Below, in pieces: positions 33,213 through 44,228 of a stretch of DNA of 64,000 nucleotides. The DNA is taken from positions 124,001 through 188,000 of the forward strand of contig JABTTQ020002549.1 of the NCBI GenBank assembly GCA_016081115.2. Direction: 5' to 3'. The notes beneath the pieces were generated by a model. That model searched no databases. It worked only from the letters and a program-made list of their open reading frames with translations, and was not told the DNA's origin. A program made the translations under genes and the position numbers. Positions within the stretch are counted from its first letter, which is position 1; each line of letters opens with the position of its first letter. The DNA comes from Rehmannia glutinosa. Lineage: Eukaryota; Streptophyta; Magnoliopsida; Lamiales; Orobanchaceae.

Positions 33213-35655
33213 CTTCAAGAAATCCATGCCATAATCAGGCTAATAAACCAAGAAATCCATATGGTGTTAAGAAATGACATCTGCTCAAAATCAATAAGGC
33301 CTTCAAGAAATCCATAGGATTATAAATATCGATCGTGTTCATCAATTTGTAAAGAAATCCCCTTCATCTCCATAAGCTCATAAATAGTGTCTTCTTAGAA
33401 TAGACTCAAGAAATCCAAATTATTATCAAATTAATAAGTGGGATTTGCTTCAATCATAAATGTGTCAAGAAATCTAACTCGATCAACGAGCTCATCAATA
33501 AATCCACTTTATCTCAAATATGCTCATAAATAGTATCTGCTCATAATAAATAATTTGTCAAGAAATCCAACCCGTAATCCACGGCAAATGAATAATAGAA
33601 TGCTCTTCACAAAATCCAAAAATGAAAGCTATTTATATTCAATGAACAATTTAAGAATTTCAACCTGGAATAATATCTTATTTATATAGTTGTTTCAATC
33701 ACTAATTTGTAAGGAATCCAACTCAATCAAGGGGTTGGAAAACATGCTCATAATAAATTTATCAAGAAATCAGTGATGCTCAAGAAAATTGCGGCTCTTA
33801 ATAGAATAAAAAATCCATGTCTGATTTTCTAATAATGTATGATTTCAATCATTGTAAAGAAATATACCCTTTTGCTAAATGGTAGCTTTGGAAAATCAAA
33901 CTCAGCAGCAGGGCCGTAAGATAATATCTCCGCCGAGCCCTCCTATTTATCGAATAATAGACTTCAGAGTTGAAACAACCCTTAATCCAGTCTGTTAGCA
34001 GCACATTAATTTAGATAAATAAAGGATAATTAATCATCATTGTGATAATATCTCATGTAATGCATTTCGGTCTTAATCTATCTAAATGGATTTATTCATA
34101 GTAGGCGAATTTGACTTAAATAAGTTTGCCTTGATATTTAGAGTCCTCCAAACACCTCAAAAGGGGTCATCATTTATGCAAAACTTTAACAATTTCTAAT
34201 CATACTAGCACAAACATTGCATCAAAGAGAACTTTCAAAATCCAGTAATCTATTAAAGCAAGGCTCAAACCAATTTGAATACCCTTATCAGGAAATGCTT
34301 ACAATGTTTCAAAAGCAAGAAAGCAAATCCACCGTAATAATAAAAAAAACAGATTGAATTAACCTGCAATGTAACAAACGTATTCCACTAAATAGTGCAG
34401 TGTCTTGACCAATATAATATTCTAGAAAGCATCCTTTTAAATAAGGAATCATTTGAAAAACCAAAAATTATTGGATGCAAAAGACTAAAGTAATAGCACA
34501 ATGTCAAATGAATTCAAGTTAAGAGCACTTAGAGAAGTTCTGCTTAGAAATGCATTTCTTTATGTTGTGGGATTTAATTGTGCTCAAAAGTGTAGATCAC
34601 ACTACTAGAAAGAACATCTATTAAACCAAATTCCAAGTACTCAAAATAGGGGTGGAGCCTGGATCATGAACCCAGAAAGTAGACTTGTGTCACCAGTCCA
34701 TCGAAACAGCACGACGATAAAAACCAACAATATTAATAAAATAACCAACCTGATTGATCTGATAATCTTCCAGATCCGATGTATCTCGAGTATAAATTAC
34801 GACTCCAAACTATACTGTCATAGCCTCTGGTGGCTAAAAATGGGATTTGTGGATAATCATCATCCATGCTAAGGCCTTTCATCCAATAGGATACTTCTCT
34901 GTTCATCCTCTATATGCCGTCTTACCGCATACGAGAATGTGCATTTTCTCAGAAAATTAATGATTAAATATGTTCAGAAAAAATCAGAGTACAATCCACT
35001 CTACTCGGATTCTTTGCGCCACATTTCTCATTTTCATTCGTCAATCCATACAAGTGATTGAATTTCTACCGGGCATATCATCTGGTGTATATATGTATAT
35101 ATACTCACACACACAAAACCATATATTTCAGAGTTCGTAAGAATTTATATTGCAATAGCAAGTAAGATATGGTGGCTCCATTTTGTATGACGAATACGTG
35201 AATTTGCACATTCTTATGCATCAAAATAATTACTCCAATTAAGCGTAGACATGAGAAATTTATGAGATCTTACTCAAATTACATAAGATGCGAAATGTCA
35301 TATTCTACAAGTCAATAAATCAGTTTGCTTCCAGTATAACAAGAACACATAGATAACTACCGTTACATGTTCATACTGATTTTCTCTTTTATACATTTTA
35401 TCGAACACCTTTCGTGGCATCATTTCAAATGCTCTCAAAACTACTATCGGGTTAGCCGACGTACCTGGGGTGTTATGAGCGATCCGATCCCAAATGTCTG
35501 CGCCAACAATTGAAGAGTGGCCGAGCACAGTGAAGACCCGCTCGCAAAGAGCCTGTGCGCGCGAACGGTAGGAGATAGAATCCTGGTCGTGAACAGAAAA
35601 TAAACTCACTCCAATCAACAAGGTCGAGCATAGGACTGGACTCCGACTTGATTTT

Positions 35656-35672
35656 CCCACATACGGCGCCAA
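35656..35672 (-). other. Primer-binding site of the LARD-like element
   Basis: Minus strand TTGGCGCCGTATGTGGG, one base from the LTR end GATCGACCA. TGGCGCC-type primer sites are characteristic of some plant Gypsy lineages. Confidence 0.8.
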
Positions 35673-35673
35673 T

Positions 35674-37144
35674 TGGTCGATCCCAAAATTACTTTGCTCC
35701 TCCCGGATTTAAGCTCCGATCTGAACTCCTTCGTTGACCTGCACAAAGGGGAGCCGGAGGATTACTTCCGTACGCACTCCTCTCCGATGTTTGTCGAACT
35801 CTATGGAAAGAGAATAATTAAATAATTCACAGTAATGTAGAAGAGAAGAGGATAGAAGGCAAAAATGTTTTTTTCATCCACTAAGTGGACGACTTGAGAG
35901 ATTTACCCACACTTTTAAAATTTTTTGAAATTGGTCCACTAAGTAGCAAAATTCGGATTTTTAGTCCAAGAACTGCCATCGCAGTAACAATCCTATGTGG
36001 AATTTTTTTCTTTTTGCTTTTTTTCTTGCCTCAAAATATGAATTGTTTTTGTTAATTTGGCATTTTGGAGGAAAAAAATATTATTTTCAATGTAAATTAG
36101 GTAAAAATATAATATTCATTATGAATAAAATTAAAATAATTTACAGAATATATTTAAATTATTTGTTAATTTGAAAAACGAAAAATAATTTTAAAAAATC
36201 CATGAAAAACAAAAATAATGTTAATATTTAAATTATTTGTTAATTTGAAAAACAGAAAAATAATTTTAAAAATCCATGAAAAACAAAAATAATGTTAATA
36301 AAATTTAAGATATTTTAATTGGAGAAATATATTCGAAATTATAAAATAAAAAATTATTTATATCATATGTTTAAATTATAAATTATTTAATTGTGTAAAT
36401 AACATTTTATATTTACAATTAAAGAGAAATAATTAAATTGTTTTTATACAGTTTTTTAAAATTTAAATATCTTTTATGCATATTTTTGTAATTAAATAAT
36501 TTTTGTACAGTATTTTAAAATTTACATAGTTTTTATCTTTTTTTTTATAATTCAAAGTTTTTTATACAGCTTTTTTAAAAAATTTCTTGAAAAATAAGAA
36601 TAATGTTAATAAATTTTAAAATATTTTGAATATATTTATTAAATCAAAATATTTAAATTATATTAACATTATTCTTATTTTTCATCAATTTTTTTAAAAA
36701 ATATTTTGTGTTTTTCGACTAGTAAAAAAATTAAATATATTCGCAAATTATTTTTATTTTATTCATAATGAATATTATATTTTTACCTAATTTACATCCA
36801 AAATGCCACATCAACAAAAATAATTCATATTTTGAGGCAAGATAAAAAGAAAAAGAAAAACAAATTCCACATAGGATTGTGACCGCTATTGCAGTCACCT
36901 GGACTAAAATCCGAATTTTTGCCACTTAGTGGACTAATTTCAAAATTTTTAAAAGTGTGGACTAAATCTCTCAAGTCGTCCACTTAATGGACTAAAAAAC
37001 ATTTTTGCCGAGGATAGAATACTCCCTTTATATAAGATTCTACCAAGTAGAGCCCAATAGAGCCCATATTCGTATTTACCATTTCTAATATTGAGGCCCA
37101 AATTCTATTAATCCAATTCAATAGGGCCAATTGAGGCCGTATCA
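35674..37144 (-). repeat. 5' LTR of the LARD-like element, split by an insertion
   Basis: Starts tggtcgatcccaaa and ends ggccgtatca. Without the element at 35858-37009 and one copy of its 10-bp target duplication it is about 309 bp, like the other LTR. Confidence 0.9.
35848..37019. mobile_element. Non-autonomous Mutator-like element inside the LTR
   Basis: Body 35858-37009 (1152 bp). Ends are long inverted repeats: left ggcaaaaatgttttttt, then cgacttgagagattta; right the complement of the same. A perfect 10-bp target duplication gaggatagaa flanks it (35848-35857, 37010-37019). The interior is AT-rich with a second inverted layer (aacaaaaat, aattattttt). No coding sequence. Confidence 0.93.
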
Positions 37145-37149
37145 CTATC

Positions 37150-37745
37150 TATATTGTAAAATTTTAAAATATACCCACTCACTTTTAAGAACGAAAAACA
37201 CCCCAAGATTTTTTTTTAATTTTCATTAAAACGTTAAGTTTTAATTAGAATTATTAAATTTAAAAAAATAATCAAGAAATAACTTATCATTATTTAAATT
37301 AAAGTATTAATTGTAAAAAATAAAATAAAATAATTTTTTTTAAATTCGATCAAAAAACTAATTAAAAATTAATAAATTAATAAAAAAAATGCTATAATTT
37401 TCTTATTTACTATTTTAATTTTAATTTTTAAATTATTTAATTTTCATGTTAATTTTAAATTTGTTAACTAAACTAATATTTCTTTTTGATTAATTAAATA
37501 TAAATTTATGTTTTCTAATTTAATAATTTAATGTAATTAATTTTATTTTTTCTATAAAAACAATAATATTTTTAGAAACTTCTTTTTATTTTTTATTGAT
37601 TAAATTAATTAAAATATAATTGATTTTATAATTTAAATAAGTATACCAAAAATCCAGTTTGAGTAAACTTATGTTTCTGTCGGCATTTTCGTTCTTAAAG
37701 GTGAATAGGTACCAATTTATAAAAAAATATAAAGTATGTCTTGAA
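37150..37745. mobile_element. Probable AT-rich TIR element
   Basis: The word cacttttaagaacgaaaa at about 37189 is repeated inverted as ttttcgttcttaaaggtg at about 37686-37703, and the outer sequences (aaaatttta, ataccc) also pair loosely. The inside is extremely AT-rich. No clear target duplication. Confidence 0.45.
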
Positions 37746-38182
37746 TTGAATTCCAGAACTCGTAAATATTAGGTATCAAACCAACAAAGTGTCTATACGT
37801 CAGGAGCTAAAATAATCAATAACCCAACAATAAAATACGCTGAAGCATTTTCAGTAATATGCTCGTGAAGTTTTCTGCTGCTAAACTCTTGTGAATATGC
37901 TAATCCAAACCGTGATCGACAATACATCCAGCTCCAGATAATTGCATGCTCATAGAGCACTGATTCAACTATTTCAAAACAAAAAAAAAAATGTTTAATG
38001 TAATTTTATTAGTATCTGTACACATTCAAATATTTCATACAATCAAATTAAAAATATAAAACAGAAATTTTGAAAAAATAAAAATGCATTCTCCAATATC
38101 TACAATAACTTTCATTTTTTTTTACTATTGCAAACAATAAAACAGTAAAACGAAAAGCCATAACGTTCTATATCTATTAAAG
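37746..38182. other. Intergenic sequence 3' of RING copy 5
   Basis: No coding frame and no recognised repeat. The stretch 37780-37980 has more balanced composition than its AT-rich surroundings, but I cannot assign it. Confidence 0.4.
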
Positions 38183-39699
38183 TTAATTTTCTAAACTTTG
38201 AATCTTGATTATCCTTCCTTCCCATGATCGTCCCAGTGCAGTGGATTTGCAGAGGGGGAAAAAATTCTTCTTCGTGAGCCATTTTCTGATGCAACATATA
38301 TGATACTCGTGGCGGCAGTCAAGAACTCCGATCATCTCATCACTATTTTCCTGGCCAATATCATCCAGGCAAATTGCGCAAACTTTATCCTCCTCTTTAT
38401 TTTCTGGACATGGTTTCCTCGTTTCAAACAACTTTTCTATAATTTCGTCAGAGAGACTGACAGACATTACTTCCTCATTATCTTTAATTCGACCAAGAAT
38501 CATCGTATCTTCTACGTTCGACCACTCAATATTATTACTTTGTTGGCCGCTGCCGCTGGTTAATAGCATGCCAGGATATTAGTAAGTATCTTCAAGCAGC
38601 GTGAAATCTTCATATCCATAATAAGTGTCCGGCTGCCATGCACTGAAAGATGGGAGGGGTGGATTAATGGTAATCTCTTCTAGGCCCGGACTTGAGGGCA
38701 TGCCCAACAAGCCGGTGCCTAGGGCCCCAAAAATTTAGGAGCCCATTTTTGAGGGATAATTACAAAAAAGCCCCTAAGGTTCGGGCTAATTACAAATATA
38801 TCAAGAAATTTTTGGAAATTAAAAAAAAATATTATTTAGGTTTGATGCGTCTTACATTTTCCTCGTTCATATCAAAAAGGTATTTCAAATCTCCCCCTAC
38901 ATTTATGAAAACATTACAGTCAACCCCTTACATTTAATACACAATCAAACCTTAAGGTCTTTTGAGGCCCCAATTTTTTTAAATGGTTAAGTATATAAAC
39001 CATACCCTTTACACACACAACACCAAAAAGAAAAAAGACGGAACATCAACATGAAGCCTAACATTGTGAAAAATGAGAAACATTCACTCGAATGTGAGGT
39101 GCATACAAACCCAACTCAAAATATTTCCTGAAAATGACAATGAGAATTTTAGTTTATAATGATCATTAAATTCATATAAATACTTTCATAAAATCCTTAT
39201 AAATAATGACAATTTTTAGGAATATTCTTGCTATGGATTCTGGTTTATTTTTTTCGTTGTCTTAATACTCTTCATTTTGCCTTTTTTTAACTTTGGCTTA
39301 ATTTTGCTCTTTCATTTAATTGATTTAGTTTAGTTTGATTTATGACCGAGCAATGATTTTGTTTATTTGTTTATGATTTACGAGTATTCGATTAACTTGG
39401 GGTGACATAGTTATTTTGTGCAATGAATTTTAATTTTGTCTTTGTTGTTGTTAAGAATATTGTGGAATTAGTATTATAATTGATTTTCGGGCCCTTGATT
39501 TATCGTAATATTTTAAAAAAAAGAAGCCGCTATAAGAGCCAATTTTGATAATCCCGCTTAGGGCCCCTGTGTTTCACAAGAGTTCGACCTCGATCTCTTC
39601 ATCAATCGGGAATATAGACCCACTAATTTCCGGCTACCGGAGGAAGCGGACGGGACCAGATGCGGCGGGGACGTGAACTTGAGGAAGAAGATGAGCCAT
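38183..39699 (-). pseudogene. RING-H2 protein, copy 5, interrupted by a hAT element
   Basis: Start at 39699 gives MAHLLPQVHVPAASGPVRF, then an in-frame TAG. The N-terminal part continues as GSIFPIDEEI up to 39600. The hAT element (38681-39592) interrupts here; after it the sequence goes on with TINPPLPSFSAW, GYEDFTLLEDTY, a stop, and then the frame 38569-38183: ETRKPCPENKEEDKVCAIC, GVLDCRHEYHICCIRKWL, KKNFFPLCK. The seventh zinc ligand, Cys in copy 2, is Phe here. So two stops, a transposon and a lost zinc ligand. Excluding the insertion, the gene has the same layout as copies 1 and 4. Confidence 0.85.
38673..39600. mobile_element. Non-autonomous hAT element (912 bp) with 8-bp target duplication
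   Basis: Body 38681-39592. Perfect 8-bp duplication atctcttc on both sides (38673-38680 and 39593-39600). Ends: left taggcccggacttgagg; right in reverse complement cgaggtcgaactcttgtg, imperfect inverted repeats. Inner sub-ends carry cctagggcccc and gcttagggcccc. No transposase inside. Size and duplication length fit hAT. Confidence 0.85.
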
Positions 39700-39734
39700 G
39701 GAAATTTGGAAACTAAAACTTGATTCAAAATGAT

Positions 39735-40195
39735 TAAGGGCATGTCCAATGGGGCTTTTTTGAGAGGTTTGTACAAAAAAACCTTATTGACAAACCTCAC
39801 CCCATTGTAGACCACATGTTTTTTTCATTAAAAAAAACGATGACTGTGTTTACGGTACCGCATCTTCAATTTTTCTTTTTAATTAAAAATGGCACAAGTG
39901 GGCTTGGGCCTTGGATAAATAATTAAAATAATATTTATTATATAGAAATCATGTAATATAAATATAAATAATTTAAATAATATTTATTATATATAAATTA
40001 TGTATATAAATATAAATAGTATTTATTATATATAAAATATAATATAAATAATATTATAAATATAAATGTAAATAATATTTATTATATATAAAATATGTAT
40101 AAAAATATTTTTTATTTTATAAAATATAATATATATATATATATATATATAAATGTAATAGTTCATATTATATAATATAAACTATAATAATGTTG
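39735..40195. other. MITE-like segment and AT-rich tandem repeats
   Basis: 39735-39812 starts gggcatgtccaatggggc and contains a partly inverted match (caccccattgtagacc), probably a short MITE remnant. 39920-40110 is a degenerate tandem repeat built on atttattatatataaaat (period about 40-55 bases), followed by a TA run at 40127-40152. Confidence 0.5.
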
Positions 40196-40400
40196 ATAGG
40201 AATTAGGATGGATCTAAAGCCATATATATAGTTATAGACCAAAAAGTTACCTTTGTTGAATCCTAATGGGATAAAGTAACCTTAGTTGAGTCCTAATGGG
40301 ATATGGAAACAAAAAAAAAATAAAATATGTATATATTGTAAGTGGTAACACGAAAAATCTGAACATATCTTTAAGGAAACTAATAAATACAAGTCTTGTT
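40196..40400 (-). promoter_or_regulatory. Orphan copy of the shared promoter region
   Basis: Strong similarity to the kinase upstream region (51241-51420): aggatgg, aagccatata, ttatagaccaaaa.gttacc, gttgaatcctaatggga, gatatggaaa, aggaaact, tgcaagtcttg-like words in the same order. The upstream boxes (TAAGGTAACTT and CATATCCCATTAGGACTC) appear twice. The gene it would drive is now separated from it by the repeats at 39735-40195. RING copy 5 is the next gene on that strand. Confidence 0.65.
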
Positions 40401-40631
40401 GTCCTACTAATCATAAAAGTCAATAAAATGAATCTTTTGCCCTTTTTTCTTTTTTTTGATCGGTTTTGCTCTTTGGGTTCTTTTATTACCCATTTTTCAC
40501 AATCTTCCGTGTTTTTCCTTTTTTTTTTTAATAATCGTTGTTACACAATGGTGATTGACTAAACCAATTTAATTTGCTAATAGTCAACCGTTCAATTGTT
40601 GATCTAACATTTCTAATTAAAATATATTAGA

Positions 40632-42370
40632 GAAAATTACACAAAATACCATTAATTTTTTTTAAAAAAGTCAAAAATATCATCTCATGACAAATATACC
40701 ATACACGGTACCTACACATGGCAAAAATATCCTACCGCGCTCTTACCTCTTCACATTTTAACCACCTTCTTCAGTTTTTTACGTTCTAAAGCTAGGGTAA
40801 ATATTTTTGTGCACGTTATCACCGAATCTCATACCAAATTCGTCCCCGATTTTTTTGCTACTCCTACAGTTGATCGTGGCCACGTTCCTTACCTTTTTTT
40901 TTTTTTTTTAGTTTCAATCATTCCAGGTCCCTCACGTTACTGTTTGTGTAACTTCTTAGAACCTCTAGTTTTGTTAATTGTTTTAATGGCTCCTAAAAAC
41001 TCTCCTCATAAAAGGATATTGAGAAGTTCTTCAAAGTTGGAAGCACCAGGTTCATCGAAAAAGAGGAAATTTCAGAAGGGTGTTGCTGGCTCAATGGCTT
41101 CGAAGAAGATAAAAGTTGAAAAGATTGTTGAGGACGAAGCAGTTTAGATGTTAAATCGCCATCCAAAACTGTGAAATCGAAGGTTGGTGTTAAAGCTACC
41201 GGAAAGAAGAAGGTTTCTTTTGAAGAAACGGATGTTGCTGAGGTATGAGTTTTGTGTATTCTTTGTTATTCTTATTTTGTGATTTGTAGTTTTTTGTTTG
41301 TTTTGATGTTGTTTCTTATTTGTTTATGTTATGTTTCATTTGTTCTTTTATGTATTTTAGTTGAAGTGGTTGTTGATTTTGTGTTTCTGTTTGTTTCATT
41401 GTTGTTTCTAGGGTTTCAAATATGTTCTTGACCCTGTTGATTGGTTTACTGCTCGAGTAAATATTGCATTCTCATTTGATGTTATTAATAATATAAAGAA
41501 AATTTTAACCGAAACCCAACTCGGGGTAAGTAGATGCTACCCAGTGGGTAGTGCCCAACTTCCGTAGGATTGTGACATGTGTCCCATTTTAATTTTCTTT
41601 TTTGAAACAAAATACATACATATGTCATAGTGGGACACTTGGCAAAATCACAAGGGACATGGGCACAACTCACTTGGGTAGCATCAAACCCCAACTCGAG
41701 GCATTCAAGAATACATGTTTTGGATATTTCTTGGACTTGAAAGAGGTTGATTTCCAGAATCAGCTTGTCCATTCGTTGTTGAAACGTCAAGTTGACCACT
41801 TGAAGAAGGACGAAATTGTTGTGTCTGTGGGTGGAAAGTTATTGAGGTTTGGGGTGGGAGAGTTTGCTATAGCGACCAGTCATAATTGTGTTGGTGATAG
41901 GCCTTTATTGTGGGGATGTTCGTGACTCGTTATTTTTCAAAAGTATTTTGCTAGCACAAGTAAGTTCAATAGCGATCCATTGAGAAATATTTTTTAATGC
42001 GTGTTTGGGGTGATGAGGATCTTGATGTCCCGAAATTGGCTTTTATCGTATTTTCTCCATTTTTTCTTTTTACTTCTACGGGTAGTTCGGTTGAGATGTC
42101 ATTTTTGAGATGATGGACAAGGATATGTATGTGTTTGACACATATCCATGGGGTGGGAGTTGTTTGATGTTACTATTGTGAGTTGAGGCGGCAAATTTTG
42201 TATAGAAACAAACTTCAAGGTGAGAAGAATCTTAGTGAGAAACGCATTTAAATTTTCTGAGAATTCAAGGATTTTCGTTGGCATTCCATATTTGGTTCTA
42301 TGTGTGTTGCTCAAAGGTGAATGGGAAGTTTTGTGCTCGTATTAATTGTGAGATCTCAAGGATTTTGAAC
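40632..42370 (+). pseudogene. DUF1985 protein remnant in a Mutator-like element
   Basis: The left edge gagaaaattacacaaaatac (40632-40651) looks like a MULE terminal repeat. Exon 1 begins at 40987 (MAPKNSPHKRILRSSSK) with a Lys-rich, probably nuclear-targeting stretch; stops follow. An intron with GT...AG ends runs from about 41241 to 41410. The next exon reads VLDPVDWFTARVNIAFSFDV, NNIKKILTETQL; after the MITE at 41524-41689 it resumes with FKNTCFGYFLDLKEVDFQNQ, VHSLLKRQV, GGKLLRFGVGEFAIATSHNC. These are the core words of DUF1985, a plant domain usually found with Ulp1-type proteases carried by MULEs. The protease part is not present. Dead by stops and insertion. Confidence 0.8.
41515..41698. 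mobile_element. 166-bp MITE in the DUF1985 exon
   Basis: Body 41524-41689. Ends gggtaagtagatgctaccca and the complement of gtttgatgctaccca. Flanked by cccaactcg on both sides (41515-41523, 41690-41698), a 9-bp duplication consistent with a Mutator-like MITE. The base run of C/G at both junctions leaves the duplication length uncertain by two bases. Confidence 0.8.
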
Positions 42371-42419
42371 TAGACTTGTTCAAAGTCCGGGAAGACAACA
42401 AAGTGAGGGTCAAGACGTG

Positions 42420-42860
42420 TAATCATTGATTTAATATATAAAATAAGATGTGTAATAATAATAATAATAATATCATACTCCAACTTTCTTGTTAAATAAA
42501 TTAAAAAAAGATCATTCAATATAATTTATCATTTAGAAAGATAAAAATAAAAAAACTACTAATAAATTAGTTATGAAAAATTGATCTTCTTGTATTTTAA
42601 AATTGATTCTGTTTATGGGTTTTGCAAAAAGAAAAAAATAGCGAGATAAAGAAAAATAGTTAGATAAAAAAGCGAGTAAAAGAATATAGTTAGATACGAA
42701 TAAACTAGTTTGATAGAAAAAAATTATTGTATATAGTCGACATATGCATATATATATAAAAAGAAAAAAAGAAAAAAAAACCTCCGAGGGCCCTTGCCGG
42801 TTGGCCTTCTCTACGGTGGCACCGGTTTATACCACCCCAGGCCCCGCCTCTATTTTCAAT
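42420..42860 (-). mobile_element. hAT 3' fragment of the 2.8-5.0 kb family
   Basis: 42430-42600 matches 2880-3060 (gatcattcaatataat, aaactactaataaattag, tatgaaaaattgat.ttcttg). GC-rich text at 42783-42850 (ccgagggcccttgccggttgg, accaccccaggccccg) resembles degenerated hAT tips. A (TAA)n run sits at about 42458-42475. No target duplication was identified. Confidence 0.6.
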
Positions 42861-43739
42861 TACAAACTAATTGTAGTACAAATTTTTATCCAAAACAAAT
42901 TTGACATTTTAAATAGAAACGAATTTTCACAACTTAAAACTCTTTTTTCGTTCTCATGCAATTATCATACAAAAATTGAGAATTCAATTTACTTTTATTC
43001 CTCTGAATTTGTCCACATGCTTCATTCTGCACTCGTGTGCTTATAATTCGGCAAAATTACAAAATTAGTCCCCTAACTTTAGGGTGGTGGCAAAAAAGTC
43101 ATGTAAGAAATACAATTTGTAAAATTGTCCAGTAACTAAAGAAAACTCGCGATTTTGGTCCTAATTTGGCCCGAAATTGAGAAATTGACTGGAAGAATCC
43201 AATGTGTCTTCATTGTGGGCCAAAATTGCTGATGTGGACTCCAATTTGATGAGGTGTGATGCTGACATACTTTAAAACTTAAAAAGGCACACATAACTCT
43301 TACATAGTTACATGGAATTATATATTACACGTCATTTTATTTAATTTTTATTTCTTAATTAATTTTATAAAATAATTAAAAATATTATGAATTCTTTAGG
43401 TTTTTTTTTGGAAATCATCTTTTAAGAATACAATTTTAAAACAATCAAAAGTGTTTGAATTAAACAGATTAATGAGATTTGTTTTTGACTAATTTTAAAT
43501 AATGATTATCAACGATTAGCTATTAAAAAATAAAATTATATAAAAAGTGATATATAATTAATAAGAAGCATAACTTATGTTAATATGTTTTCGAATTTAT
43601 AAACTAAACGTTATAATAAATTATAATTTTTCCGATATTATTTTTTAAAACATTTTTTTTCGATGCTATTATTTATATTATATTAATATTTTCTATATTA
43701 TAATAACATATTTTAGTTAAATCGAAATATTGATTTTTG

Positions 43740-43950
43740 TTTTCACCTTCTTCACTTCGCCGCCGCCCCCTTTGACCACACCCTCCACTAGTCGCCGTCG
43801 AGAACAATCTCCTTACCCTCTCCACCGACCATCACTTCTATTACAAGCCCACCGCCACCATCCCACGATCATCACTTCTATTTATGCTTCATCCTCTAAA
43901 AATTGCAAACCTAATCTTCAATCAATTCAAATAATGACTAAGCCCTAACC
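43740..43950 (+). other. GC-richer segment inside the MULE, possible captured fragment
   Basis: An open frame reads TFFTSPPPPLTTPSTSRR and continues Ser/Pro-rich for about 70 residues. The composition differs from the AT-rich surroundings. Capture of a host gene piece (Pack-MULE) is possible; I recognise no parent gene. Confidence 0.35.
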
Positions 43951-43984
43951 AATGCCAATTCCATCTTCTGCACTTTTGGTATGG

Positions 43985-44186
43985 TGTTGAGATAGTAGAA
44001 GTTGGTTATATTCCTACTAGAGTTGTCAGTTATTAGTTTGTTGGTTAGACTCTAGAAACACATTTTTACTCATTTACCCACCTATAAATAGTCCCTGTAT
44101 ACTCAATTTGGAATATATGAAATAACACACTTTCCTACATGTTTCCCGCCTATTTTTTTCTCTTTCATTTTTCTCGCAATTCTTCA
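43985..44186 (+). repeat. 5' LTR of Copia 2 (202 bp)
   Basis: Starts tgttgagatagtag and ends cgcaattcttca. TATA box ctataaatag at about 44090. Directly followed by the primer-binding site. Confidence 0.93.
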
Positions 44187-44199
44187 TGGTATCTAGAGC
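44187..44199 (+). other. Primer-binding site of Copia 2
   Basis: tggtatctagagc, adjacent to the LTR end; a near match to the tRNA-iMet complement. Confidence 0.9.
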
Positions 44200-44228
44200 A
44201 AGGTTTTGAGATTCCATTCTCGACGCTA

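Larger units (their letters stand above)
31635..35655 (-). other. Interior of the LARD-like element, no protein coding
   Basis: No frame shows gag, protease, integrase or RT words. It contains, in plus coordinates, the polypurine tract, a SINE (32114-32225), a second copy of the polypurine phrase attagtccccccactcttg (32371-32389), a 108-bp tandem array (32625-33212), and a zone where caagaaatcca recurs every 40-80 bases (33210-33790). The remaining part to 35655 is AT-rich and non-repetitive. Confidence 0.8.
31322..37144 (-). mobile_element. Complete non-coding LTR retrotransposon (LARD-like)
   Basis: LTRs of about 310 bp (31322-31634; 35674-37144 with an insertion) flank a 4.0 kb interior without gag or pol. 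The 5-bp target duplication ctatc is present on both sides (31317-31321 and 37145-37149). The polypurine tract and primer site are in the right places for a minus-strand element. The primer site TTGGCGCCGTATGTGGG is of the type seen in plant Gypsy elements (Tat/Athila style), so mobilisation by such an element is likely. It is a non-autonomous element that would need proteins supplied from elsewhere. Confidence 0.92.

Noticed and set aside
35298..35672. 124-codon open frame next to the LARD-like LTR
   Set aside because: It starts within the primer-binding site and has no gag or other retroelement words. Probably chance.
39597..39699. Independent small gene upstream of the hAT element
   Set aside because: It joins with 38569-38680 across the insertion as the N-terminal part of RING copy 5.
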